Source of the DNA: Nocardiopsis sp. YSL2
GTDB taxonomy: Bacteria; Actinomycetota; Actinomycetes; Streptosporangiales; Streptosporangiaceae
Length of the DNA: 64,000 bases
NCBI RefSeq assembly: GCF_030555055.1
Contig: NZ_JAMOAO010000001.1
Coordinates: 6,230,741 to 6,294,740 of the forward strand
Reading direction: 5' to 3'
Part shown: piece after piece, positions 53,291-62,404 of the stretch
Numbering within the stretch: the first letter of the stretch is position 1
How the letters are laid out: every line of letters starts with the position of its first letter
Program-made: the position numbers and the translations under genes
The notes under the pieces: model-generated
The model's database searches: none
What the model saw: the letters and a program-made list of their open reading frames with translations, nothing else
Told to the model about the DNA's origin: nothing

Positions 53291-55963
53291 TCAGCGCCCC
53301 GGGCCACGCGGGGGCCGGGGCTCGGAGCCGACCGGGCGCGCGGAGCGATCCGTCCGGGCGCGTACCGGAGCGGGACCGACCCGGCTCAGGAGGGTCCCGA
53401 TCCCGTGCGGGCGCCCGTGTGCGCGGTCCTGCATCCAGGACCGCACCTGTTCGGCGGTGTCCGGGGCCACCGCGCCGATCAGTGAGAAGGCGTCGCGCCG
53501 CAGGGCCGGGCGCAGCGCGCGCAGGGCCGGAGCCAGGACCCGGTCCAGCAAGGCGCCGCGTTCCGCCTCCCAGGCGGGGCTGCCTCCGCGCGACCACCAC
53601 AACCAGGCGTGCGCGGCGCACATGCGGTAGTCGCCGCGCAGCACGGGGGGAAGCTCCGAGCGCGCCCGCCGGGCGTAGGCCGCGGCCAGCTCCGGGGTGG
53701 CCCTGGCCGCGAACTCAGCGAACTCCAGGGCGAAGACGCGGTCGTCGGCCGCGAAGCCGTGGGGGTCCAGGACCCGCTCGACCACCGCGCGGGCCGCGTC
53801 CTGGCCCAGCGGTCCGCGGCCGGCACGGCTCAGCAGCAGCTCCATGTGGCGGCGGACCACCCGGTCGGTACCGGAGCCCCTGCCCACCTCGCGCAGTCGT
53901 CCGGTGAGCGCCACGAGTTCCACGACCGGCCGGTGCCGGGGCGGGAAGAGGTCCAGGTAGTGGTCCATCAGGAGGTCGGCCAGAGCCGTGATCCGGCGGT
54001 GCGGCCGTTCTGCGCCGGCCACCAGGGCCGAGGCGGCCTCGGCCGTCTCGGGGCGCGGGTGCGCCCGCAGCATGCGCGCCGCCCCGCCGGTGTCGGGTCC
54101 GTGTCCGGCCCACACCAGGCGCAGTGCGAGCCGCACCGAGGCGCCGTCGGGCTCGGTTCCGGGTGTGAGCGTGTCGGTGACCAGGGCGAACTCGACGAGG
54201 TCGGTGTCCGCCGATCGGGCGTTCCGGGCACGGGCGGGACCGGTGCCGCGGCGGGCCGCCGCGAGCCGCTGGACGGCCCGCAGGGCGCGCAGCGGCGGCG
54301 GCGACGGGTCGAGCAGCCAGGCCGGAGCGTCCGGGCCGCCGACCAGGTCCAGGACGGGACCGGGTTCGTCGCGGGCGCGGGTGTCCAGGGCCCGCAGGAC
54401 GGCCGAACGCGACCGGGCCTGCCCCGGTTCGCCGAGGAGCTCTCCGACGGCCGCGCGGCCGGGGCCGTCGGAGAGCAGCGGTGGTATCAGCAGCCGGGCC
54501 GCGTGGTCCTCCTGGAGGTGGGGTTGGACGAGCACGTCGCTCAGCCGGAGGAGTTCGAGCAGGACGTGGAGCGGGGCGTCGTCTCGGGCGAGCGCCTCGT
54601 GGAGCGCGCGGCGGGCGGGGCGCAGGACGCGGTCGTCACCTGCCGCACGGAACCGGGTCCGAGCCCAGCGCAGCACCTCGCGCAGGTCCGCGTTGTCCGG
54701 CTCGTCGACGAGCAGTCGGGGCAGCGCGCCCAGGGCGGCGGCGACCAGTGGGGCCGTGAGGTCGGGACCGAACCGGCGTTCCAGGGCGGTGGCGAGGTCG
54801 CGTGCGGCTTCGGGGCGCAGCGGACCACGGGCGGTCAGTGCGGCCAACAGCGAGGCCCACCATGCCCGGGAACGCTCGTCGACGCGGTCGCGGCACCACG
54901 CCACGGCGTCGGGGCCCGCCCCGGCCGGGAGCTCGATCCCCTCGGCCAGAGCGGCGCAGGCGAGGGCGCCGCCCAGGTCCCGTGCCCGTCGAGCCACGGG
55001 TACGCCGGCGCCCTGGTCACCCGCGGCGACGGTCTCGCCCACCAGGGCTCCGCGGCCCGCCTCCCACAGGGCCGTGGCCGCGACGGCCCAGGTGAGCGGT
55101 TCCGCGCCCGGGTCCGCGTCCGGGTCCGCGTCATGGTCGACGTCCGGGTCGCCGTCCGCCCCGGAGCGGTGCACCCGGTACCGGCCACCGCTCGCCGCGT
55201 CGGTCAAGGCCGGAGCGCAGTCCTCGGTGACGCCGATGACGTGGTGCGGGGACAGGTCGGGACGTCGGGTGTAGGTGGTGAAGGTGAGCCGTCCGGCCAG
55301 GTCGGCGGGCAGGCTGCGGCAGGCCAGGGCGATCCAGTGGGCGGCCTCCGTGCTGGAGCCGACCAGGACGACCTGCCGGTCCGCGTCGCCGTCCAGCGCG
55401 TGGAGGATGTCGGTGAGCACGGCGGCGGCCCGGCCGCGGTGCCGACGGGTGAAGGCCGCGAGGCGCTGCGTCGAGGGAGCGCCGTCCGGGCGCGGGCGTC
55501 CCCCCGGAGGGGAGGTGCGGGGCCGATCGGCCGGCCCGGCTCCCGCGGTGGTCGCGGCACCGGCCGGCGGTGCGGTGTCGGCGTCGTGCGCTCCCGTGCG
55601 CCAGAAGGAGGAGCCCCAGGTGTCGATGGGAAGGACCGCGGTTCCAGGCGCACCGGGCAGCACCAGGGCGTGCGCGTAGAAGTTGCCGTACCGGCCGGTG
55701 TGGTCGCGGCCGACGTAGACGATGTGGCTGAGAACGGTGGTGTCGTTGGTGAGCCTGGTGTGGCTGAGGGTGATCGGGAAGTCGGCGAGTTCGGCCGGGG
55801 CGGGCCGCACGGGCATGGCGGGCGGGGGTTCGTAGGACAGGTGCCGCTCGATCCGGCGCAGGAGTGCGGGCCGCAGTCCCGGGGACGCGTGGACGAACTG
55901 GAATCCGGGGGCGCCCGTCGGCCCGGACTCCACCGAGGTGTAGTGCGCTTCCGCTGTGCTCAT
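53291..55963 (-). CDS. GAP1-like (GTPase-associated protein 1) protein
   Basis: The 890-residue protein resembles the GTPase-associated protein 1 group described in bacterial conflict systems. The N-terminal domain (about 1-240) has HYTSVESGPTGAPGFQF, HLSYEPPP, FPITLSHTRL and YGNFYAHALVLP, and the rest is helical repeat-like (MID and C domains). An insert near 285-300 is a run of Asp-Pro-Asp-Ala repeats. The ATG at 55963 follows AAGGA. No GTPase or GAP2 partner is adjacent: neighbours are the importer (converging) and a DUF2786 gene (divergent). I am confident in the N-terminal family, less in the function, which is unproven. Confidence 0.8.
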   Translation of the reverse strand: MSTAEAHYTSVESGPTGAPGFQFVHASPGLRPALLRRIERHLSYEPPPAMPVRPAPAELADFPITLSHTRLTNDTTVLSHIVYVGRDHTGRYGNFYAHALVLPGAPGTAVLPIDTWGSSFWRTGAHDADTAPPAGAATTAGAGPADRPRTSPPGGRPRPDGAPSTQRLAAFTRRHRGRAAAVLTDILHALDGDADRQVVLVGSSTEAAHWIALACRSLPADLAGRLTFTTYTRRPDLSPHHVIGVTEDCAPALTDAASGGRYRVHRSGADGDPDVDHDADPDADPGAEPLTWAVAATALWEAGRGALVGETVAAGDQGAGVPVARRARDLGGALACAALAEGIELPAGAGPDAVAWCRDRVDERSRAWWASLLAALTARGPLRPEAARDLATALERRFGPDLTAPLVAAALGALPRLLVDEPDNADLREVLRWARTRFRAAGDDRVLRPARRALHEALARDDAPLHVLLELLRLSDVLVQPHLQEDHAARLLIPPLLSDGPGRAAVGELLGEPGQARSRSAVLRALDTRARDEPGPVLDLVGGPDAPAWLLDPSPPPLRALRAVQRLAAARRGTGPARARNARSADTDLVEFALVTDTLTPGTEPDGASVRLALRLVWAGHGPDTGGAARMLRAHPRPETAEAASALVAGAERPHRRITALADLLMDHYLDLFPPRHRPVVELVALTGRLREVGRGSGTDRVVRRHMELLLSRAGRGPLGQDAARAVVERVLDPHGFAADDRVFALEFAEFAARATPELAAAYARRARSELPPVLRGDYRMCAAHAWLWWSRGGSPAWEAERGALLDRVLAPALRALRPALRRDAFSLIGAVAPDTAEQVRSWMQDRAHGRPHGIGTLLSRVGPAPVRARTDRSARPVGSEPRPPRGPGR

Positions 55964-56573
55964 CGGCCGTCCTTCGGGGGAACTCGTGCGGTCGGCACAA
56001 GGGGTGGGTGAGCGTTTCACGACACGCGGGACGCCAGGAAGGAATCGTTGTCCGCCGTTCTTCGCGTGGCGGGTGAAAAGGAGGGGGAAGGGTCCGGGCC
56101 AGGGACCGGTGGCCGCACAGAGACCCGTTCTCCAGGGGGAACGGCCAGGGAGGGGATCGAACCCGGAATCCGAGTCGGCATTCTCTGACGAAGGGGATTT
56201 CAACGGAGAATACTACCAACGGAATCCGAGGTTCTCCAGAGAAGTGATCCCCACGGACGGCACCTCATCCGCCACAATGGAGACGGAAAAGAAACAGCGC
56301 CCCGTTCGTCACCGAGGCTTCCCGTCCACGACCGATGGCCTCCCGCATCCCGATCCCTCGGCCCGCGGACAGACGGCCGAACCGGGTGGCGCCGCGCATG
56401 GTCCCGGGCGTCGCTGCGGTGAACGGGACCACGCGGCCACACCCGAGCCGGGACCACTCCCCCGCGGACGCCTCGGCGGCGGACACGCGTGGTTGTCCAC
56501 AGGGCGGCCACGGCGCCGGGAATTACTGACATCCTTGGTCCTCAGGAGAACCGAGCGTCTCGATGGGAACCGG
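55964..56573. other. Long divergent intergenic region, GAP1 and DUF2786 genes
   Basis: This 610-bp stretch is the least GC-rich of the window and holds no supportable gene. It contains a hairpin ATTCTC..GAGAAT near 56182-56213, a GGTTCGATCCCC string on the minus strand that recalls a tRNA T-arm but lacks the rest of a cloverleaf, and one TTGTCCACA (56493-56501), the actinomycete DnaA-box sequence. The size and base shift suggest regulation of both genes or a decayed element. Confidence 0.5.
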
Positions 56574-57929
56574 ATGCGCATGGGCGAGGGCAACCGTGAA
56601 CGGCGGCGCGCCAGGCTGAGGACGACGGGTGAGCGGCAGCGCCGCCGGGACGCCCAGCGTGGACCCGCCACACCCACCTCCCACGGCGCCGCGCCGCCGA
56701 ACCTGCCCGAGGAACACGCGCGCAGACTGGTCGCGCTCGCCGTGGACGCGCTGCGCCGGGGCGGCGATGCCCAGCTGGACGCCACCCTGGCCGAACTCGC
56801 CGAACCCGGGGTGCCGGGCTGGGGTCGGGCCGTCGACCGCGCCCTGTTCTCCGGTCTGGAGCGCGAGGTCGCGCGGTCCTGGCAGCACGGCTGGCAGCCC
56901 GCCGAACTGGTGCGCGTGCTCACGCGTGAACTCGACCGTGCCGCGGGAGCCCTGGCCACCGACATGGTCGCGGCGGAGAGCCGTCGCTACGCCGCCGCGC
57001 GGATCGCACCCGAGTGGTCGCGCCAGCTACGCGACCTGGACGCGCGACCGTGGTGGGGCGCCGACACCGACCACGCGCGCCGGTTCGCCGAGCGACACGG
57101 CCTGGACCGGCTCCAGACCATCCGCCTGGCCGTGCGGGTGACCGCCGTGCTGCGGTCCCTGCCCCGGCTCCAGGTGCTGTGCCCGCTGCCCGGGCAGGCG
57201 AGCTCGAAGGCGACCGGGGACGGGATCGACCCGGCCAAGCTCGCCCGGATCCGCCACCTCCTGGCCAAGGCCGAGGCCACCGAGTTCCCCGAGGAGGCCG
57301 AGGCGCTCACCGGACGGGCCCAGGAGCTGATGGCGCGGCACAGCATCGACCACGCCGCGGTGGTCGCCGAGTGCGGCGGTACCGGCGAGGTCCACGGGCG
57401 CCGGCTGCCCGTGGAGGCGCCCTACGAGTCGTACAAGGCCGCCCTGCTCAACGTCATCGCCCAGGCCAACCACTGTCGGGCGGTATGGCACCGGCAGCTC
57501 GCCCTGTGCACGGTCCTGGGCTACCCCGGCGACGTCGACGCCGTGGAGCTGCTGTTCACGTCGCTGCTGGTGCAGGCCACCACCGCGATGCGCCTGGCCG
57601 GTTCCACCCGCGACCGCCACGGGCGCTCCACCACCCGCTCCTTCCGGGCGTCGTTCCTCTCGGCCTTCGCCGATCGGATCGGCGAACGGCTCATGCTCGC
57701 CTCCCACACCGGTGAACGGGAGGCGGTGCGCGAACACGCCCGGGCGGGGACCGACCTCGTTCCGGTGCTGGCACGGCGTTCCGCACGCGTGGAGGAGGCC
57801 TTCCACACCACCTTCCCCGAGGTGGAGCAGACCGAACTGAGCATGCCCACGAACGCCCAGGGCTGGGAGGCCGGGTGGGCCGCCGCGGACGCGGCGACCC
57901 TGCACGCCCGGGACCGCGTCACCAGCTGA
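56574..57929 (+). CDS. DUF2786-containing protein
   Basis: The product of about 451 residues carries a DUF2786 unit (ARIRHLLAKAEATEFPEEAEALTGRAQELMARHSID, about 224-258) followed by a conserved C-terminal region that includes VLGYPGDVDAVELLFTSLLVQATTAMR and SFRASFLSAFADRIGERL. The N-terminal third is helical and begins with a very basic segment. The function is unknown. The start is uncertain; ATGs at 56574 and 56580 are both possible. It is divergent from the GAP1-like gene across 610 bp. Confidence 0.85.
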   Translation: MRMGEGNRERRRARLRTTGERQRRRDAQRGPATPTSHGAAPPNLPEEHARRLVALAVDALRRGGDAQLDATLAELAEPGVPGWGRAVDRALFSGLEREVARSWQHGWQPAELVRVLTRELDRAAGALATDMVAAESRRYAAARIAPEWSRQLRDLDARPWWGADTDHARRFAERHGLDRLQTIRLAVRVTAVLRSLPRLQVLCPLPGQASSKATGDGIDPAKLARIRHLLAKAEATEFPEEAEALTGRAQELMARHSIDHAAVVAECGGTGEVHGRRLPVEAPYESYKAALLNVIAQANHCRAVWHRQLALCTVLGYPGDVDAVELLFTSLLVQATTAMRLAGSTRDRHGRSTTRSFRASFLSAFADRIGERLMLASHTGEREAVREHARAGTDLVPVLARRSARVEEAFHTTFPEVEQTELSMPTNAQGWEAGWAAADAATLHARDRVTS

Positions 57930-58472
57930 CTCCCTCAACGGTGCCGGCAACGCGGCGGTACGCTCCACGCCGTGCCGCGGGCACCGCTACGGCCACCACC
58001 CGGTGCACGCCCCCGCGGGCACCGGACCCGGGAACGCGCCCGGGCACGCCCGCTCCCACGGCCGTCCGCACACCGTCTCGCGCCGGCGGCGGTATCGAGC
58101 ACCTGCGCGTACGCGCTGGTCACCCGAAGGACGCCGAGGGCTGGAAGGGTGTGCGGTTCGTGCGCCACCAGGGTCAGGGCGACCGCGAGCACCAGCGCAC
58201 AGTGGACGGCGAGCGTCGGAAGTCGATCCGGCATGCCTCCACCCTGGCAATCCTCACGCGTGGTCGTGGGGCGATCACACCACGCACCGTGTCCGGTTCA
58301 GGCCACGCCCGGAGCGCATGACCACGACCGGACCAGGGAAGACGGCCCGGCCGGCCCCGGGCCGCACCGTGACGGCACGGGAACCCCGGCCCGCCAAGGC
58401 TTTCGGGTTGCGCGTGAGGTCCGATCACCGGAACACTACGGACGACACTCCCTCAGACCGGAAGGCGATTCC
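57930..58472. other. Intergenic region before the methyltransferase
   Basis: This 543-bp stretch holds the ribosome binding site of the next gene and one weak minus-strand candidate (see 57935-58234). The remaining frames show no codon bias. Confidence 0.45.
57935..58234 (-). CDS. Doubtful small membrane or secreted protein
   Basis: A 99-residue frame whose first 55 residues look like a membrane or signal segment (LAVHCALVLAVALTLVAHEP). The second half is Arg-rich and its third-position GC drops, as in an off-frame reading. A real gene might be shorter or frameshifted. No ribosome binding site decides it. Confidence 0.25.
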   Translation of the reverse strand: MPDRLPTLAVHCALVLAVALTLVAHEPHTLPALGVLRVTSAYAQVLDTAAGARRCADGRGSGRARARSRVRCPRGRAPGGGRSGARGTAWSVPPRCRHR

Positions 58473-59261
58473 GTGACGGACGCTCCGCTCATCGACACCA
58501 CCGTCCCCCACTCGGCACGCGTGTTCAACTACTGGCTGGGCGGCAAGGACCACTACCCCGTGGACCGCGACCTGGGCGAGCAGATCAAGGCGAGCTCCCC
58601 GGAGATCGTCGCCCTCGCACGCGCCGACCGCGACTTCCTCGTCCGCTCCGTCACCTACCTGGCCAAGGAGGTGGGCATCCGCCAGTTCCTGGACGTGGGA
58701 ACGGGCCTGCCGACCGCCAACAACACCCACGAGGTCGCCCAGCGGATCGCGCCCGAGTCCAAGGTGGTCTACGCGGACAACGACCCCCTCGTGCTGACGC
58801 ACGCCCGTGCCCTGCTCACCAGCTCCCCGGAGGGCAGCACGCACTACCTCGACGCCGACCTCACCGAGGCCGAGGCGCTCCTGGCCCAGGCACGCGAGCA
58901 CCTGGACTTCTCCCAGCCGATCGGTATGACCATCATGGGCACCCTGGGCCACTTCCCCGCCGACGACGCGACCTACGCGATCGTGCGGGCCTACGTGGAC
59001 GCGCTGCCCTCCGGCAGCTACCTGGCCCTGTGCGACAGCACCGACACCAGCCCCGAGATCGTCGAGGCGGCCGAGCAGTGGAACGCGGAGGCCGCCGCTC
59101 CCATCCACCTGCGCACGGTCGCCCAGCTCGAGCGGTTCTTCGACGGGTTGGAACTCCTGGAGCCGGGCGTGGTCTCCGTCCCCTTCTGGCGTCCGGCGTC
59201 GACCGACCTGGGCACCCCCTCCGAGGTCGCCCAGTACGGCGGCGTCGCGCGCAAGCCCTGA
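58473..59261 (+). CDS. S-adenosyl methyltransferase (actinomycete family, PF04672 type)
   Basis: The 262-residue protein has the marked start VPHSARVFNYWLGGKDHYPVDRD and the SAM-binding FLDVGTGLPTANNTHEVAQR (about 70-90), then VVYADNDPLVLTHARALL and IGMTIMGTLGHFP. This family is abundant in actinomycetes; its substrates are mostly unknown. The start GTG at 58473 follows GGAAGG by 7 nt. It converges on the two-TM protein gene. Confidence 0.92.
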   Translation: MTDAPLIDTTVPHSARVFNYWLGGKDHYPVDRDLGEQIKASSPEIVALARADRDFLVRSVTYLAKEVGIRQFLDVGTGLPTANNTHEVAQRIAPESKVVYADNDPLVLTHARALLTSSPEGSTHYLDADLTEAEALLAQAREHLDFSQPIGMTIMGTLGHFPADDATYAIVRAYVDALPSGSYLALCDSTDTSPEIVEAAEQWNAEAAAPIHLRTVAQLERFFDGLELLEPGVVSVPFWRPASTDLGTPSEVAQYGGVARKP

Positions 59262-59283
59262 GCGATCGCAAGCCGCGCGTCGC

Positions 59284-59296
59284 GGGGCCGGGCCCC
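59284..59296. terminator. Possible shared terminator
   Basis: GGGGCCGGGCCCC between converging genes. The stem is only 4-5 bp long after allowing a loop, so support is modest. Confidence 0.3.
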
Positions 59297-59361
59297 ACGG
59301 CGCGGCGGCACGCACAGCGGAGACAGACCCCCCGCGCGGGAGGCCGGGGACGGTACCGCCC

Positions 59362-60522
59362 TCATGCCCCGGCGCCCCCCGGAGAGCTCTCGGGGCCTGC
59401 CAGGGAGGCCAGTTCCAGTGCCGCTTCCTGGGCCTCCACCAGCGACGTCAGGGTCGCGTCGTCGTGCGGGGCGGCCGCCCCGGCCCGCAGGGTGGACTCG
59501 GTGATCTCGTCCAGCCGTGCGGCCGCCCGGCGGTCCTCGATCTCCAGCTCCGCCGCGCCCACCTTGCCCGCGTAGTCCTCCAGCCGCGCGATCCGCCACA
59601 GCACGGCGCGCACGTCCTCTTCGAGCGCCGCGCGGGCGCGTTCGGCCGCCCGGCGGCTGCGCTCCCCCGGCGTGGGCACGGCCGCGATCTGGCGCCGCGA
59701 CCCGGTGTGCCGTTCCAGGCTCCGCGCGATGGACCACTCGATGTCGGCGAGGACCACGCGGTTGCGCGCCGTGTCCAACAGCAGGCCCCGGTCGTGCAGG
59801 GAGGATTCGAGCACGGTGTCCACGGCGCGCTGGGCCCTGCCGAGCAGGTCACGTGCCTGGTCGTCGAGGGTCTGTGGGTCGACGAACCGGTCGGCGAACT
59901 CGGCGGTGACGTCCTCGCGGGTCTGCGCCCGCTCGGTGCGGCTCGCGGACGACCCGCTGGCGATGCCCCGCACGACCAGCACCACGGTGGTTCCGGCGAA
60001 GAGGACGATGAGCGCCGATACCGGCCCCGCCGCCAGCATGGTGGCGTACGCGAAGGCAGCGAGGGAGAGGTAGGCCAGGCGCACGCGCTTACCGATGTGC
60101 GGGTTCGACTCCGCCGACGCAGGGCGGTCCAGAGCGCGGGCTCCGCCGTGTCGCCGACCGCCCAGCGCCACACGCAGGCGGTCCGCGTCCGTGCGATCGA
60201 GGTCGGGGTGCAGGGTCGCGCGCAGGGCCCGACCGGCCGACGCGCCCGGAAGCCCTGGCCCACCGGGCCCGCGCCACGCGTCCGGCTCGACCGGCAGTCG
60301 GCTGCGGGCCTGTCGGCCTCGCTCGGTCAGCCGCCAGTCGTCGTCCACGTCCCCGGCGGTGACCAGCCCGCGGCGCCGGAGTCCGTCCAGTGTCGGGAGC
60401 CCCGCGTAGACCCGCACTCGGAACACACGGCGGTCCGTGGGATGGGGTTCGGCCTCGCGCAGGGCCTCCGCCATCGCCCGGGAGATCCGCACACTGTCTC
60501 CGCCGGGGAGGATGAGCTCCAT
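59362..60522 (-). CDS. Two-TM protein with winged-helix-like N-terminus
   Basis: I do not recognise this 386-residue protein. Residues 1-75 resemble a small winged-helix or PPL-type domain (LPTLDGLRRRGLVTAGDVDDDWRLTERGRQ). Two adjoining membrane segments lie at about 155-200 (LAYLSLAAFAYATMLAAGPVSALIVLF, TTVVLVVRGIASG). The C-terminal 180 residues form a long, charged, probably coiled-coil region with many Arg, Glu and Ala. It may link a membrane hairpin to a DNA- or protein-binding head. The ATG at 60522 has GGGGAGG 16 nt upstream and no closer site, so the start is not certain. Confidence 0.75.
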   Translation of the reverse strand: MELILPGGDSVRISRAMAEALREAEPHPTDRRVFRVRVYAGLPTLDGLRRRGLVTAGDVDDDWRLTERGRQARSRLPVEPDAWRGPGGPGLPGASAGRALRATLHPDLDRTDADRLRVALGGRRHGGARALDRPASAESNPHIGKRVRLAYLSLAAFAYATMLAAGPVSALIVLFAGTTVVLVVRGIASGSSASRTERAQTREDVTAEFADRFVDPQTLDDQARDLLGRAQRAVDTVLESSLHDRGLLLDTARNRVVLADIEWSIARSLERHTGSRRQIAAVPTPGERSRRAAERARAALEEDVRAVLWRIARLEDYAGKVGAAELEIEDRRAAARLDEITESTLRAGAAAPHDDATLTSLVEAQEAALELASLAGPESSPGGAGA

Positions 60523-60825
60523 GGGGCCCTTTCGCGGTCGCCAGGATCGTCGATCAGGCACGGCACCCGTCGTGGCGCTTCCGCATCGCCGCGATCCCCG
60601 AACGGCCGCCGACACCTGAGCCAGACTAGCGCCCGGACGTCCGCCACAGGGGGTGGTCGCGCACGTGGGATCGGCCGATCCGACCGCCCCGGCCGCCTCT
60701 GGGTCCCGGCCACCGCCCCGGGCCACCTCGTCCCGGTGCGGGCTCCGGCGGCGATCAATGGATGGACCGGGCGCCCCAGCCCAACGCGACCGCCGTAGTC
60801 GGCGACATCGCCAATCGTTCCTCGC
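60523..60825. other. Intergenic region between two-TM and CYTH genes
   Basis: A 303-bp stretch with no supportable gene. Both flanking genes run leftward, so it should hold the promoter of the two-TM gene; I see no clear one. Confidence 0.45.
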
Positions 60826-61389
60826 TCAGAATCGGCCACCCAAGCGGAGAGGACCGCCGAAGCGCAGATCGGCGATGGTGGACAGGTCGATGCCGTAGCG
60901 GGTGTAGACCTTGGTCGTGTTCTCTCCCGTCAGGTCCGCCTCTGCATAGCCGAGCAGCGCCGCGATGCGCACCACCTCGGCACGACTGTCCGCCTCGATC
61001 TCCAGGTAGGCGGGGATGCGCGGCCAGGAGTCGATCTCCAACTGTGCCCCATCCAGGGTGAAGCTGTGCCTGCGGTTCTCCTGATACGCCTTGGGGGCGT
61101 AGCCGAGCTTGCCCAACAGAGCGTTGGCGGTCTCGAAGTCACCGACGGCTGTCTCCGTCTCGTGAGTGCCTCCGATGGCGTCGGAGTCGATCTCCTTGAC
61201 CGTGAGCGTCACCTCGGTGCCGGTGTCGCGCAGACGTACCCATCGCGAAGCATCACCGGGTTCGATGTCGTAGACGTAGCGGCGCTGGAGCACCTCCCCC
61301 AGATCCGCACCGCCCTTGTCGAGAATGAGCCGGGCGACCTGGTCCGGGTCGATGTCCACGACCTTGGCCTCGTACTCGATCGCGCTCAT
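60826..61389 (-). CDS. CYTH-domain protein (class IV adenylate cyclase / thiamine-triphosphatase fold)
   Basis: The 187-residue protein starts with the CYTH signature E-x-E-x-K (EYEAKVV, E5-E7-K9). The tunnel-fold strands contain WVRLRDTG, VTLTVKEID, and ETETAVGDFETANALLGKLGY, and the late pair AQLEIDSWPRIPAYLEIEADS. Members hydrolyse triphosphates or make cAMP. Codons here are less GC-biased than in most neighbours. The ATG overlaps the stop of the small CxxC gene (ATGA), so they form a pair. Confidence 0.9.
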   Translation of the reverse strand: MSAIEYEAKVVDIDPDQVARLILDKGGADLGEVLQRRYVYDIEPGDASRWVRLRDTGTEVTLTVKEIDSDAIGGTHETETAVGDFETANALLGKLGYAPKAYQENRRHSFTLDGAQLEIDSWPRIPAYLEIEADSRAEVVRIAALLGYAEADLTGENTTKVYTRYGIDLSTIADLRFGGPLRLGGRF

Positions 61390-61631
61390 ACTGTTGGGCT
61401 TCCTTCCGTGCGGTGTGTCGTCGTGGGCGAAGGGGTGGGGGCGCAGTGGTTGGCTTCGAGCCTGTCATGGTCGGCTTGGCGGAAGCGGAGGATCTCGGTC
61501 CTCACAGGGCCGTTGAGGAAGTCGTCGATCGGTTGGCACAGGTCCATGCGTTGCAGGCGCGCACCGGCCAAGTAGTTCCCCGGGTCGACCACGGCGGGCG
61601 TGCCCTCGTTGTGGCAGAAGGTGCAGGTCAT
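61386..61631 (-). CDS. Small CxxC protein coupled to the CYTH gene
   Basis: An 81-residue product starting MTCTFCHNEGTPAVV, with a CxxC pair at the N-terminus, a third cysteine at MDLCQP and a fourth near the end. It is probably a small zinc- or redox-binding protein. The ATG at 61631 follows GGGAAG by 5 nt. The same frame is open upstream to a GTG at 61811 with another C-x-x-C (LCAMC), so a 141-residue form with two knuckles is possible. Its stop overlaps the CYTH start. Confidence 0.65.
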   Translation of the reverse strand: MTCTFCHNEGTPAVVDPGNYLAGARLQRMDLCQPIDDFLNGPVRTEILRFRQADHDRLEANHCAPTPSPTTTHRTEGSPTV

Positions 61632-61872
61632 GCCGTCTTCCCAGTTCAGAGCACTTGCCGACCACAGCTCAGGCCCGCACGGAGTCGTGCGGGTAGCCGA
61701 CTTCGACCTTGTTCCGTGTCCCCACTCCGCGATGCGGCCCCAAGCGCACATCGCGCAGAGGTAGAGGGGTCCGAGGAGCAGGAGTCGGGCAGCGTCTCCC
61801 TGGTCCGACACAGGTGGGCGCCGTTCCAGGCCCCTCCGCCGTTCCCGACCGGGCCGACAGGGCCGCGGGCGG

Positions 61873-62163
61873 TCACTTCCGCTTCGCTGCCCTGCGCTTC
61901 TTACGTTCCGATGGGCGCAGGAGGAGGCCGATGAGCAGGCCGACGAACGCGGTGGCGGTCAGCGCGGCCCACTGCGGGGCCTCCAGGGAGAAGAACAGGA
62001 CCTGGATCTCGGTCGCGTCCCTGTTCTGCGCCACGAAGAAGACCGCGATGACGATCAGGATCAGCGCGACCCACAGCCGGGGCGGAACGGCCGACACGGA
62101 GAAGCGCCTCTCGGATACGGGGTTCCCACTGACCGGTCCCCCCGCGGGTGTGGAAGCCGCCAT
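61873..62163 (-). CDS. LapA-like small membrane protein
   Basis: The 96-residue protein has two membrane segments (about 29-47 and 65-83) joined by the motif VAQNRDATEIQVLFFSLEAPQW, typical of the LapA/DUF1049 group, and ends in a basic tail. A GGAG sits 9 nt before the ATG at 62163. Its role in membrane assembly is inferred from the family only. Confidence 0.9.
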   Translation of the reverse strand: MAASTPAGGPVSGNPVSERRFSVSAVPPRLWVALILIVIAVFFVAQNRDATEIQVLFFSLEAPQWAALTATAFVGLLIGLLLRPSERKKRRAAKRK

Positions 62164-62404
62164 GGAATCATCTCCCTGTTCGACGCGACGTCGGTGCCGA
62201 ATGCCCGGCAGCCCTCGTTCACGGGCGTGTACGGCATTCCCCGCGTCCGATATCGCCGAAGACAATGGAGGGCCAAATCCTGCCCCGTATCCGGCGGGGC
62301 GGGCACGGACGCCCGCACCGCTCAGGCGCGGAACCGGCGCATCGTCAACCACGAGGAACCGGCCGCCGAGCGAGGCACGGCGGCCCGCGGCGGGACCGCC
62401 CCGC

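Noticed and set aside
56140..56215. GGTTCGATCCCC on the minus strand as a tRNA
   Set aside because: The T-arm stem has only three pairs and no D-arm or anticodon arm is found at the right distance.
56493..56501. TTGTCCACA as an origin element
   Set aside because: A single DnaA box, with no dnaA, dnaN or box cluster nearby, is expected by chance.
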